The notes below the pieces were generated by a model that worked only from the letters and a program-made list of their open reading frames with translations, did no database searches and was not told the DNA's origin. Positions 43,943 to 55,739 of a stretch of DNA of 64,000 nucleotides are shown here, in pieces. Positions within the stretch are counted from its first letter, which is position 1, and every line of letters begins with the position of its first letter. Origin of the DNA: Platanthera guangdongensis (taxonomy: Eukaryota > Streptophyta > Magnoliopsida > Asparagales > Orchidaceae). Made by a program: the position numbers and the translations under genes. The DNA lies in assembly GCA_039583875.1 (NCBI GenBank), contig CM077150.1, forward strand, positions 181,974,375-182,038,374. Direction: 5' to 3'.

Positions 43943-45117
43943 GATTGCAGTCAAGAACTTTTGATTTTAGAATGATTGTTCTTCTGTGCAATCTGAGTGT
44001 GTCTGTCTGATTGTGTGTATTGCTTACTATACTGTAATTCTATTTTTTTTTGTATCACTGCTTGATCCTTTTCTTTCTTACTGTGTCTTTTTTTTACTGA
44101 GGAACATTCAAACTTTTGAATGTCGAGCAGTAATTGCAGTCGGCTTTGGAAAGAAGCGACAATCAATAATTTCCCTAACTGTCGCATGGAAAAATGGCAT
44201 GTAATCGTCCATAGTCAATGCGCGTTCTAACGGTAACATTCCGAGAAGATCTGGCATTAAATGTTCAGGAATCAGCGCCAAGAAACAGGACGGGAAACTT
44301 GAAGAAAACCTAGTCTGGATTCGTCGATCGAAGAACACAATTCGTCGAGCTACACTTGTGTTCGTCGAGCTGAGCTTGAGTTCGTCGAGCTGAGATTAAG
44401 AGAGTTCGTCGACCAGACAATCTTCATTCGTCAAACAGATAGTCTTCATTCGTCGAGCTGAGAATCAAATTCGTCGAGTTGAGAAAAGTTCTGGACTTAG
44501 GCAAAATATTCTGCATTTGCTGAAATACTGTGTCGACATAAGTTGGTGTCGACATAAGCTGGTGTCGACTGATATCCTGGTGTCGACACAAATCGTCTGG
44601 TGTCGACACAAACCCTAAGTGTCGACACAAATTCTCTGAGTCCAGAAATCGTCGAGTAGAGTACAACATTTGTCGACCTGAGAAGCTGACTTCGTCGACC
44701 TGAGAAATTGACAACTTGAGGTCCAAGTTTGTCGAGCTCAGAATATAATTCGTCGACCGAAGCTTGAAGTTGGACTTAGAAAAATTTGAAGTTCTTCTGA
44801 CTTTGGCTTGAAATAGAAATCGAGTCTTCGTCGAACATAGAACACAGATCGTCGAGCTCAGCACTAAGAATCGTCTCACGATCGTCGAGCGCAGGACTCC
44901 TTTCGTCGAGCTGAGTTCGACGAACGTCGAACTCACTTTACTTGGTCTTGAAAACTTGTTAGGCTGGAGTATCTGATGGTCTTGTGGAAAGTTGGTCCAT
45001 CTGGAGTTGAGTCTAAGGACTTGACCTAGACTCTAGGACACAAGTTGACCCTGGCTATATATGATGGGTCACATCCTAAGTCAGTGAACCTAGCCCAAAT
45101 CAACTAGGGATCCAACA
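43943..45117 (-). repeat. COP-C 5' LTR, truncated
   Basis: 1175 bp matching 34271-35425, starting TGTTGGATCCC on - at 45117. It carries about 20 bp more in the GTGTCGACA repeat (about 44529-44632). Its homology to the 3' LTR ends at exactly the base where GYP-B is inserted in the 3' LTR (43943 corresponds to 34271); beyond it is gag. Confidence 0.92.
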
Positions 45118-45122
45118 CACAT

Positions 45123-46200
45123 GGAAGACGTCGTGCAGGGTACCCAACTCCGGTGACAGCTGCAGTCGGTAAGCTAAGGGGTCGATCCGCTCCAGGATCA
45201 AGTATGGCCCTATGTATCGAGGACTGAGCTTCTTATGCCTCCGCACCCGAGAGACACCATGTACTAGACGTATCTTTAAGAAAACTCTATCTCCAACCTG
45301 GAACTCCACCTTCCGGTGTCAAGCATCATAATACTTCGCATGTCTACTCTGGGCCTCTAGCAGCCGATCCCTGATCAAATGAACCTGAGCCTCCGTATCT
45401 TTCACATAATCAGAACCAAGAGCCTTAGTATCCACATCCTGAACCCATGACAGCGGTGTCCGGCACTTCCTCCCATAAAGTGCCTCATATGGAGCCATCC
45501 AGATGCTAGCCTGGTGGTTGTTATTGTAGTAGAACTCGATCAATGGTAGCAGCCTCTCCCAAGGCTTCCCTGTATCTAATATGCATCGGCAGAGTAGATC
45601 CTCCATGGTACGGATGGTCCGTTCGGTCTGTCTGTCGGTCTGTGGGTGGAAGGCGGTACTAAAAGTAAGACGACAGCCCAAGTAAGCATGCACAGCCCTC
45701 CACTACCTCGAAGTGAACCGACCATCACGGTCCGAAACAATCGTCCTGGGGATGCCATGGTATCTGACAAACTGCTCCATGAATAATCTCACCAAAACTA
45801 CAACTGGAGCATCCTTCCTGACTGGAATAAAGGGCGCCACCTTAGTTAGTCTGTCTACTATGACCCAGATGGAATCATGCCCAGAGTGGGAGCGAGGTAG
45901 TCCGTGCACAAAGTCCATAGCAATGTCCTTGAACTTCCACTCTGGGACTGGCAATGGCTGTAATAAACCTCTCGGGCTCTTGCATTCCGCCTTAACGCGC
46001 TGGCACGTCTCATAATGTGTCACAAAGTGGGTGATCTCCCTCTTAATCCCAGGCCAATACATAGTCTTCCGTAAATCTGCCCACATCTTGGTGATGCCGG
46101 GATGCACTGAATATCTGGAGCAATGTGCCTCTCTAAGTATATCATCCCGGATACCGCCCCCTGCTGGTATATAAATGCGTCCACAGAATCGAAGGAGATC
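45123..46200 (-). pseudogene. pol: GYP-C pol: integrase
   Basis: Gypsy integrase in one frame with several stops. HHCC domain has HCSRYSVHPGITKMW with CQRVKAEC (one Cys pair altered, HYETCQ). The DDE core has MDFVHGLPRSHSGHDSIWVIVDRLTK, VSDRDGRFTSR, STAFHPQTDRQTERTIRTMEDLL, YNNNHQASIWMAPYEALYGRKCRTP, and the C-terminal RVFLKIRLVHGVSRVRRHKKLSPRYIGPY and LHDVFHV. The protein stops making sense at 45123, where COP-C is inserted, and continues at 26352. Stops at about 46205, 45700 and 45310 interrupt the frame. Confidence 0.9.
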
Positions 46201-47835
46201 ATCCTACAGCATGTAATCCTCAACCTTTCCCCTTTCCAGGGCACTGAAAATCGGCTCCAATGCAGCATCCAGCCTCTGATGCGCCATAATGCGCTCCCGA
46301 ATGTCATCATCTCTGATCAATGAGCTCAGGTACTCTCGATACCCTACTGGTTTAGCCTCAGAAACCATAATAATATGCATGTCTTCCATCATCTGTATCA
46401 GCTCCATAGCCATCACCCGGGGCTCCGTCCCAGAGGTGTCGGCCCTCCTGCTCAATGCATCTGCTACTGTGTTTGCCTTCCCCGGGTGGTAGTGAATCTG
46501 GTAATCATAGTCACAGAGAAATTCTAGCCATCTCCTCTGTCACAGGTTTAGGTCCTTCTGTGTATCGATGTACTTGAGATTCTTGTGATTTGAGAAAATG
46601 TCACAATGAACCCCATACATATAGTGTCGCCATATCTTTAGTGCAAATACAACAACCCCGTGCTCCAAATCATGTACCGGATAGTTATGCTCGTGCTTCT
46701 TCAACTGTCTCGAAGCATAAGCGATAACATGTCCGTGCTGCATCAGTACAACACCCATCCCTTCGTATGAGGCATCCGTGTAAATCTGAAATCCCTCACT
46801 CCCAGATGGGAGTGCAAGGATAGGGGATGAGGTGAGTCGGTCCTTCAACTCCTGAAAGGCTGTCTCACACTGCTCTATCCAAGCAAACTCTACATCCTTC
46901 CTCGTCAGGGACATGAGGGGGAGTGCTATCCTCAAGAACCCCTCCATGAACTTATGATAATAACCTGCTAATCCCAAGAAGCTGCGAATGTCTGACGTTG
47001 TCTTCGGCCGTGGCCAATCTCTCACTGTCTCTATCTTGGCTGGATCCACCTCCAATCCAGCTCCACTGATCGTATGACCCAAGAAGGCCACCTCCTGTAG
47101 CCAGAACTAGCACTTAGAAAACTTCGCATATATCTGGGATTCCCTCAGCCTCTGCAAAACCTGTGTCAAATGCTCTGTGTGCTCCTCCTGAGTCCGGGAA
47201 TAGATCAGAATATCGTCGATGAAAACAATGACGAAGTGGTCCAAGAAGGGCTCGAATACAGGTTTCATTAGACTCATGAATGCGGCAGGGGCATTCGTGA
47301 GCCCAAAAGGCATCACCGTGAACTCGTATAACCCGTATCGTGAGCTGAAAGCCGTCTTTAGGATGTCTTCCTCTCGGATACGCAACTGATAGTAACCGGA
47401 TCTCAAATCCAGCTTAGAGAACCAGAAGGCCCCCTGAAGCTGATCAAATAACTCGTCTATCCGAGGCAGTGTATAGGTATTCTGGACCGTCAACCGGTTC
47501 AGCACCCTGTAATCTATGCACAGCCGCAATGATCTGTCTTTCTTCTTCACAAAAATAGCTGGTGCTCCCAACGGTGACGAGCTCGGCCACACAAATCCCA
47601 ACTCCACAAGCTCCTGAAGCTGAGTCCTGAATTCTGCCAACTCTCTAGGAGCCATCCTGTAAGGTTCCCGGGACACTGGCCTTGCCCCCGGCACGAACTG
47701 AATCCTGAAATCCAAATCCCGAGCTGGTGGTAGTCCGGGCAATTTCTCTGGGAATACATCAGAGAAATCTCGAACCACCGGGATATCAGCTATAGAACTC
47801 TCTGCTGCCACCATATCAAAGCAGATAAGGTACAC
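46201..47835 (-). pseudogene. pol: GYP-C pol: reverse transcriptase and RNase H
   Basis: Frame 47835-47107 holds the RT palm and fingers: [57 protein letters not shown] and the intact FIDD box at about 205-208. A TAG after AKFSKC (47107-47109) splits it from 47091-46540: [33 protein letters not shown], then RNase [20 protein letters not shown] and [19 protein letters not shown] further stop follows, then HYHPGKANTVADALSRRAD near 46450. Catalytic Asp residues are largely kept; the stops abolish a full product. Confidence 0.9.
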
Positions 47836-47907
47836 CTCTTCCCCATGCTCATAGGACTTGACAGCCTATACAGAAGATAATGATAGATGGGGGATAGGTC
47901 GGATACC

Positions 47908-48254
47908 TTAAATAGTAACGTAGGAGTCTCCATGCCTGAGTGTGATACTCTTAGAGGGGCAGTCGATCTGGGCATAGTTCCAATGAAGCCAGGTCATGCC
48001 CAAAATCAAATCAAAGTCTGGCAATCTCAAGACCGCCGCCGGAGCTTCGAATGTCTTGCCTCCTATCTCGGCCTCCATGTTGCAGCTATCTGTGGTCCGT
48101 AGCTCCGAGCCATCAGGAAGACACACCCTCATCTCTATGCCAGGGAATCTCTCCACACCCTCTAGTCCTTCAATAAAAGTGTCTAACACGAATGAGTGCG
48201 AAGAACTCGTGTCGAATAGGGTATGAGCGGGCTTGCCGCTGATCATAACTATGC
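47908..48254 (-). pseudogene. pol: GYP-C pol: aspartic protease, mutated active site
   Basis: Protease begins in the frame opened by the putative splice at 48254 (IVMISGKPAHTLF). The active site reads FDTSSSHSF, so DTG is DTS. FDLILGMTWL is the second hydrophobic motif. Two frames/stops between 47908 and 47835 separate it from RT. The Gly-to-Ser change probably weakens or kills activity. Confidence 0.85.
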
Positions 48255-48345
48255 CTGAGATTTATTTGAGTTAAAACAGATGTTATTTCTATGGTTTCAA
48301 GGCACTACTAAGGTTGAAATTTCTAAATTAAAATAATTTAAGTAC
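48255..48345 (-). other. Putative 91-bp intron between GYP-C gag and protease
   Basis: On - it starts GTACTTAAATT after ATTACAG and ends AAATCTCAG before GCATAG. It is strongly AT-rich. Its length is not a multiple of three, and removal joins the gag frame (VITG) to the protease frame (IVMISG) at the same Gly phase-1 position as in GYP-A. If retained, translation stops at the TAA seven to nine bases in. Confidence 0.7.
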
Positions 48346-49473
48346 CTGTAATCACTTCTTCGGGGTTCCTTTGCTCCGTGAGGTCCAAAGCATACATCTG
48401 CTCCTGGTTATGTCCTCGATCGTGATATCCCCGGCCTCGGCCTCATCCTCGGCCTCGGCCTCAGCATCGACCCTGCTGTACTAGAGGGGCCACTAGAGGT
48501 GGAGGAGGACGAGGTGGATGGAACCGATGCGGACACTCCGATCTAATGTTCCCGGGCTGGCAGCATCCGTAACAAACTACCGGCCAGTGACCATGGTCAT
48601 CCTGCATCCTCAGAACATGCACCTGTAGAGGTGGGGGAGCTAATGCTGGAGGAGGCCTTTGCTCCTGCCTGAAGCTGGGACGATGACGTCCCCCACCCAT
48701 CTTGTATCCAATAGTCCTGCCTCTCTGAGAGCCCTTGCTACTCTCTCCTGGTGTCGACCCATCGTATGGTCTCTTCCCTCTGCCTTGCACCATCAGCTGG
48801 TCGGCCTCCAGCTTCTTTGCCATATCGATGATCTGGGCTGATTTGCCGTGAGAAATGAACAATAGGGCCTGCCTCAAGTCGTCTCTGAGTCCCCGGTAGA
48901 ATCTCTTGGCATAACTCCTGTCGTCTGTATCCTGTATCCCTACGAACCTGGCAAGGTGGGAAGACTCCCTCTGGTATTCAATCACCGATCTGCTCCCCTA
49001 CCTAAGGTTCAGTAACCTCTCGTCCAATGCATCTCTGTCTGTGCTGGATCCGAAGTGATCCAAAAATACCTCGCCGAACTCCTCCCAAGATATGTCCGAC
49101 AGCTCCCAGTCAGCATATGTATACTCTCGTACAGACTTCCATGATCTCTTTGCATGAGCTTCTAATGCAGAGCTGGCTAGAGGTACTGCCTGGCCGACCG
49201 GGCAGCTGATGCCTGCCAATATCTCATGTATGGCCTCCAGCCATTCCTCCGTCTTCACAGCATCCTCTGTCCCACGATACATCGGTGGGGACAGGCTCTT
49301 GAAGGCACTCAGCCAGCTTGACCCTGGATTTGGCTGCGGAGCCGGGACTTGCTGGGCATTGAAGGCTTCCAGGATCGCCGTCAAAGTCTGCCCAACTCTG
49401 TCTGTAGAAATGGAGTGGCAACTGGAGGTGGAGGAACCACATTTTGCAGCGCAACGACCTGTGGAGGTTGCAT
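48346..49473 (-). pseudogene. gag: GYP-C gag (first exon)
   Basis: Gag of a Tekay/Del-like element. The likely start is ATG 49473 (MQPPQVVALQNVV). A frameshift near 49384 moves to the main frame: TAILEAFNAQQ, FKSLSPPMYRGTEDAVKTEEWLEAI, SWEEFGEVFLDHF, YAKRFYRGLRDDLRQAL. Zinc knuckle CYGCCQPGNIRSEC has Asn for the zinc-binding His. A Gly-Arg repeat follows in which two CGA codons have become TGA (48461-48463 and 48443-48445), then MYALDLTEQRNPEEVITG at the splice point. A TAG at 48998-49000 is a further in-frame stop. Non-functional. Confidence 0.87.
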
Positions 49474-49641
49474 AAAGGTAAGGTTAAAATAGAACTGGTC
49501 TAACTCATTGTACTTAATGGACTGTTTTATGTGACTTTTTATACATGGACACACCACTTCTTCCGCTGCATAGTTTGTCCGCAAACTAATGCTCGCACGG
49601 GGTGTTCCAGTGTTGTAGACTTCTTTATCATATGATCGTTC

Positions 49642-49656
49642 GGTCAAGTGATACCA
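49642..49656 (-). other. GYP-C primer-binding site
   Basis: On - it reads TGGTATCACTTGACC, three bases from the 5' LTR. The first eight bases match the initiator tRNA-Met type; the rest differs, so the exact tRNA is uncertain. Confidence 0.72.
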
Positions 49657-49659
49657 GTT

Positions 49660-52600
49660 TGTAAGACCCCCCCCCCCCTTACCAAGGAGGCACCTGGTCT
49701 TATGCCCAGAACCACCGTCTTACGGTGGCACTAACTCACGGGTTAGTCGACACCGCAACACGCCGATTCTGCCGGCTAGTACAATCATATAACCTGTAGG
49801 CCAATATGAGAAACAGAAGTATAGCAGTAAAAGTAAACCACAATTAATCCACAGTCACAGTACATATATATAAATATATGAAAAGGAAATACATCAGTCC
49901 ATATGAGTACAGAAGTAAAAAGGTCTTATGCCCAGTACATAATATCAAAATCTCTCTCTCTCAACTCTAAACAGTGGAAGATAACTATCATCACCAAGTC
50001 ATCCCACCTGAGGCAACTCTGCAGTAGTAGTGGTAGTAGGTGGTGGTATCAGCTCCTCACGTCCTGTCATCTCGTCCTGCCAGTCGTGCTGATGCTCCAT
50101 CTCCTCGAGCTCCTAAAAATAGTTTGGTCACCGACCATTAGTCAAAAATACTAAGTCGTTTCCTCCACACCTCGCCCTGCAACTCCTAGACACCGTGTGG
50201 GAGGACGAAGCGGAGGACAACAAGGGGTAACAAGTGTAAACAGGTGGCAGTGACACTATACTAACAAGTATATGAGGAGTAATAGTAGTTCTACTCTAGC
50301 AGTTATATGTAAGAAGTACAAGTGCAGTAAGTAAAGTATACAACTGAAGTAAGTAAGACAAGTGAAGTAAAATGCAGTACAGTAAAGTAAGTAAAGAACT
50401 GAAAGTAAGAGCAGGAAAGTAAAACTATGCTACCATTTCTCTACCTTCACAAATCATACCTTAACTTATAAAAAATGCCCATACAAATTTATAAGTTAAG
50501 ATTTCCAGGAAATTTAACTTATCATATAAAAGAGCCCATACTAATTTATATGATAAGGATCTATGAAGCGTATGACCTAATATGAATGAATGTTTATGAT
50601 GCAATTTATGCAACAGGCAAGTGCAACTCACACACAATGACTCTGTGATCACAGACCTTTAGTTCCCACTTTTTGAGAGCTAGCTTCACTCTCGGGTGCC
50701 ACCGCTGTGGCTACGGCAGCAGCGGAGCGGGCATCTCCACTTCTAGGCCGGTATGCACACTACCAAACCTTAGACCCCCTCTCATATGCCTTTATACACG
50801 TCCTAGGTGCACTCTAGAGTCCATGCGTATGTACTTTGCTGACAACCCGTTAGTCTTATTGGGTCGAGTGTGCGTTATCAGACTGCAGTGTAAAACAACC
50901 CACTGGCCCCTCAAACCCTCACACCCGCCTGGCTCACCGTACTGCCATCGGTGTGACGATCTGCCAGTACCGCATGACCCGCCACTATATTTATGCACAT
51001 GCAAGTATTTCATCCCGAGCCTTCAGCTCGCAGGACCAACCTGTCCTGAACACCTCAAACCCTTTACGGGTGAGCCTGCAACATATATCCCTCCAACCCA
51101 TCTCGGGTGAGAACGCACAATAGTTCCTTTATTGAAAATCCCTCAAACCCGTCACGGGCGAGAATGAACCACAATGTCCTAACCTATTAGACTACTCTTG
51201 TCTACGGGTTATTATACTTAGTGATTTAAGGTTAATCCCAGGACTGCCTAGGGTATACCCGGTGAAGAGCTCTCGGGGGCACTAGGAACTACGATGGGAT
51301 TACGCCCAAAGCTCCCTTTCTCAAGGATATTTACTTTAGTTGATGACTACCCATAATTCACCCCCAGCTCTCGTTATTACTCTTGAGTGATCCTAATGAC
51401 TTAAGGTGTTCTTAGAAGGGCAACGGTCTTCCGCTGGCCTCCACTCCAGTTGCTATCCAAGGGCTTGCACTTTACTCTCATCATTAAGACAACTCTACCC
51501 ACCAGGGTCATATTCCAATTAAAGTCTCTAGCTCATTTATTGATCTATCCCCTAGTGGTCCTTATAACATGACCTACTTACACTATGCGCAACCCATGAC
51601 CTAATACCACCCCGAAATGGAACTTCCAATTCCTTGGGCTACCTGCCCCTAATTATTTATCCTAGGATGGTATGGACTAATGAAGTGAGGCTATTGATTT
51701 TCATAATTTTCTTAAGTCATTAAGGCCTCTAATTAAATCATTTAATTAATCCCCTAGGTCATTTAATACATGAAGTATCACAATTCTTAATCCATTGACC
51801 TAAGGAATTTTTCCTGAGTTGCATCTTGGTAAAATATAGCTGTCTACCAAAATTTAGAATTTTTCTTTGATTATTTCTATTTATTCCTTAATTAATACAA
51901 AACTCACACAATTGTCATTTTCCAAATGAAGTATAAGTAATACATTACTAAAAATTCTAGGAACATTACAAAGCATATATATATCATTAATTTAAGACTA
52001 ATGGTAGAGTTTCATCAACGTCTATGATGTAATGGCCTACCAATTTCAATTCTTAATAATTTACCAAAATGCCATTGTAAGGTTTTAAAAATTACTGATT
52101 CATCCAAAAATACTGAGAAAATTATACAAGATTTTTCATATTTAGATATATCACCAAGAAATTTTCCAAAATTTTCTTCTAAGTATTTTCACCAATTTGC
52201 TAATTAAGTAAAATGAGGGTAAAAAGGTAATTTCCACATAACTCCTATCAAAATTCTTCAAACAGAGACATAAAAACTTTCAGGAGTTAAATCTAACATT
52301 ATATTGACCTTGACAAAATTGGGGATTTTATCTCAATGATGAACCTATTTTTACATTTATTTTTCAAAAGTTATATTATTCCAAAAATTCCAAATAATGG
52401 GATTTTTGCTTCCAAAAATCCCATTATTACAATGTGGGGTATAATTCACCTTAATGAGCCTCTGAAATCAATACCATTATTTTTGGATGTTCCAAATAGG
52501 CTTAATACACAATATTTCAAAATTGGCTATTTGCACCCCAAGCCTATGTATAATCAACACATGCAAGTGAGTTTACCCAAAATGAAGTGGTCCAAATGTG

Positions 52601-54378
52601 CTAAAATTTTACCATGCACATGTATAGTCCCCAAGGACATGCCACCAAAATTTGTGGCCATTTGGAGGCATAACACTCCAAATATTTCATTTATTTAATT
52701 TTGTGTATTATGAATAAAACTATAGAAAACGTTTTCCCAAAAATTCTCAATTTTTGGCAGGGGCTATATATACCATAGTTAAGCGCATGCCCAAAAGGTT
52801 TGGGTCATATGGACATCTGGATTGGCATGGGTATTGGTTTTAGTTTCTGCCCTAACCTAAGACCAGTCCTAGAAAAATAGCCCTACAGGGCAGTATACTG
52901 CTCCAAATTACAAGATTAAGGTGGAAAATTAAAGTTAAGAGGAAGGGCTATAACTTTTATCGTAATCACTAGATCTAAAAATGCCACTAAGGGGCCTAAA
53001 ATAGACATGCAAATTCACTGTATAAGTGTGACAGAATGTATATATATACTATAGTTTATTTAGTTTAATAAATATCGGGTTGCACGAATCTTGACGCAAG
53101 AATGGACGGAATCCGGTCATCGTCCCCAATCAGCCAACGGCTGGGATCGATTCTGGTTGGGCCACCTTTGCTGGCTGTTTCCGGCCAGCTGAGCCACCAC
53201 CACCGCCGGCGGATGTCGCCACCACCTTCACTGAGGTGGTGGTTAGCGATTTCCGGCGATGAGGCCGCCGAAATTGGTTCCTCCGGTGAACCCGAGCAAG
53301 AAGAAAAGCTCGGAAAATTCTCCCTTTCCTCACATGGTATCGGGCTCAATTGAGCCAAATGTCTCTCCTAAAGGATCTAGAAAACTAGCACGAGTAGAGG
53401 GAAGGTGAAACGGACCCGAATGGCGGCACGACGGCGAGGTTGGCAGCGGTTGGCCATGGTTGAGCTGCTCCGGCGATCTCCTGCTCAAAATCTCTTTTCT
53501 TCACCAAAAGCTTTCCTCCAGGACTCATTCTCCACGCGATTCCACTCACTGAAGCTGATGGTGTGGTCGGTTTGAGCTGGGGAGGACTGTATGTGGAGAT
53601 AACTCCAAGGTGAGCTCGGTTTGGGCTTTGGTTGTATCACCAATGGTACTAAGTGGTCACCATGCTGCCAATTCCTACTGGAGTTTACTGAGGAGGCCAG
53701 CCAGCACCATTTTCGGGCAGAAGGAGCCAAGAGCAAGTGGCCTCCTCCTCTTATTCTCATCTTCTCTCTCCTCTTTTGGGTAAATTCTCTAAAATTCCCC
53801 CATGCATGCAGTCTCTCTCCAAAAACAGAGGGGTAGGGCTGGTGTTTGTCACCTTCAGCTGATAATGGGCCATGTTGGGTGGGCTTGGCCCAAGGAAAGT
53901 GGGCTTAGCCCTCATTTACTTCCTTAGGTCAATTATGTTGACTAGGTTGACTTGAGTTGACTTGGTTAACCATGATGAGTGGGCTGACCCCACTTGGTGG
54001 TCATGGGTCTAATGACACCATCCAACTTGGGTTGGGTCAATGTGGTGCTCTACTTGGGCTAATTGGGCCTATAGGTATAAGTTTGACCAAATTAGGGTCA
54101 TGGTTGACTTTGGTCAACTATGGTCAAAGGGTTGACCTAATGACATTCCCTAGGGTCCACTTAGATTATTTTAGGGTTAGGGCAATGTGGTGCAGTCATG
54201 GTGTGGCTAGAGTTCCTATTTAGGCTAGTTTGACTTAGTTTGACTTTGGCCCTTTAGTGGGCCCCACATGGCTACAACCCACTACTTAGGGTCAAACCTA
54301 GCTAATTTTTCCTAACACCCACCCCATGCCTAACCCAATCTAAGGTAAGGGGGTTTAGAAGTAACATGGGATGTTACA
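49660..54378 (-). repeat. GYP-C 5' LTR, full length
   Basis: 4719 bp, TGTAAGACCCCC to GATGTTACA on +. This is an unusually long LTR, as is common in the Tekay/Del lineage. On - it runs from a W-box-rich U3 (about 54300-53925), through a GC-rich block (53560-53065), into a long AT-rich, gene-free downstream part. The part 52040-54378 has its partner at 1916-4153. Beyond it at 54379 the sequence is a copia RNase H (COP-D) on the other strand. Confidence 0.92.
53065..53358 (-). other. GC-rich block with short open frame inside GYP-C LTR
   Basis: A 97-codon open frame on - (SPIPCEERENFPSF and RRRWWWLSWPETASK), and an 83-codon frame on + over the same bases. Both are kept open in the partner LTR (2840-3124 and 2877-3128). 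The GYP-D LTR has a diverged GC-rich block in the matching place (59640-59940). It could be a transcribed leader with a short ORF, a captured gene piece, or just GC-rich DNA short of stop codons. I do not recognise the peptide. Confidence 0.35.
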
Positions 54379-55157
54379 CGAAGTTCACCAATGAGCTTCT
54401 TAAGAAATTCGGAATGGAGAATGCAACCTCTATGAGGACTCCAATGAGATCAACTGTGTCTCTGGATAAGGATGAGAAAGGTAAATGAAACCAAATACAA
54501 AAGCATAATTGGATCTTTGCTCTACCTCACTACTAGTAGACCAGATATAATGTTTTCAACATGCGTCTGTGCTATATTCCAGGTGAACTCTAAGGAATCT
54601 CATTATGTCACTACAAAGCGAATTTTAAGATACCTTATGGGTACACCCAATCTTGGCTTATGGTACCCGAGAAATAATGATGTTGAGCTAATTGGGTTTT
54701 CAAATGCCGATTTTGCAGGATGCAAAGATGACAAGAAAATCACTTATGGGACGTACCAATTCCTCGGAAGATGGCTTATTTCATGGAGCAGTAAGAAGCA
54801 GAATTGTGTGGCAACTTCTACTACCGAGTCAGAGTATATCTCTGCGGATAGTTGTTGCGCACCGATTCTATGGATCCAGAATCAACTTGAGGACTACAAC
54901 TTGAAGTTTAAAGAAATTCTGATGTATTGCGACTCATCCACCGCAATAGCGATCACAAATAATCCATTCTCTCACAGACGGATAAAACACATCGAGGTGC
55001 GATATCACTTCATTCAGGAGCATGTGGAGAACACGGACATAGCCACAACTATGTCCCAATGGACAAGCAGATCAAAGATATTTTTACAAAGTCGTTGGAT
55101 GAGGCCAAGTTCTCGTTTTTCAAAATGGAGCTAGGCATGCTGAACATGGACTCTTGA
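54379..55157 (+). pseudogene. pol: COP-D pol: end of reverse transcriptase and RNase H (copia)
   Basis: Copia pol that begins abruptly at the GYP-C border (KFTNELLKKFGMENATSMRTPM). It continues with [37 protein letters not shown], a SNADFAGC box (Asn for the usual Asp before Ala-Asp), STTESEYISAD and KHIEVRYHFI, and ends KSLDEAKFSFFKMELGMLNMDS with TGA 55155-55157. Frameshifts near 54470 and 55055. The upstream part of this element must lie left of GYP-C, outside the window, so COP-D is the host into which GYP-C jumped. Confidence 0.9.
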
Positions 55158-55739
55158 AGAAGGACTCACTCAGGAACTACTTCAGAAAGGCGGAAAATTT
55201 TTCAAGGAAAATTTGGCGAATATCGGACAGAAAATTTGCAGATTCATTGGATATTAGTGGATACTCGTTGAATCAGACTCAACTTCCAGTGAATTTCGCA
55301 GAATTTAACTTATGCAAATTTCTTTATTACTATATTGGATCCGAAGAAATGCTGAAAATGACCTTCTAGGTCAATTTAAAAATTATATATATATAGTAAA
55401 TGGGGAGGCAGCCACACTATTTTTTTCGTCGAAATACAGCCAGTTTGCCAAAACAGATCCCGACCCTTCGGCTCCCGCTTTCCGTTAGTCGTCTTCCTCC
55501 AGGAATTCCCGAAATTTGCCCTCCATCTTCATTGATTAGAGTTGTGATCAACTTCCATCCCCTAGCCGATAACAGAATTAGGTTTTCCCGCTGATCTAGT
55601 ACAGTGGTGCGTTCCCGAAATCGTATCTTGTCGATTCTGATAGCCGCTCATTTCCAGTGCAGTGTTGTGCCGAGGTAGTGTCGGTGACAGTGATAGTATA
55701 ACAATATCAAAGACCTAGATTCCAGTTTCTTGATTCTCT
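55158..55739 (+). other. COP-D spacer between pol and ORF3
   Basis: About 580 bp without a convincing gene. It contains a short AT run near 55386 and only stray TCGTCGA/TCGAC words. The hairpin array present in the matching spacers of COP-B and COP-C is absent. Confidence 0.6.

Larger units (their letters stand above)
26358..45117 (-). mobile_element. COP-C: Sirevirus-type copia, interrupted by GYP-B and 5'-deleted
   Basis: Element on - flanked by CACAT (26353-26357, 45118-45122). Without GYP-B it is about 11.6 kb. The 3' LTR is 26358-27097 plus 34271-35425. The 5' LTR is only 43943-45117: its downstream 740 bp, the PBS and the gag N-terminus are deleted. Gag, protease-integrase, RT-RNase H, the hairpin-array spacer and ORF3 follow in copia order. 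It is related to COP-B but a distinct subfamily, with different outer LTR sequence and an additional GTGTCGACA repeat. Confidence 0.93.
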
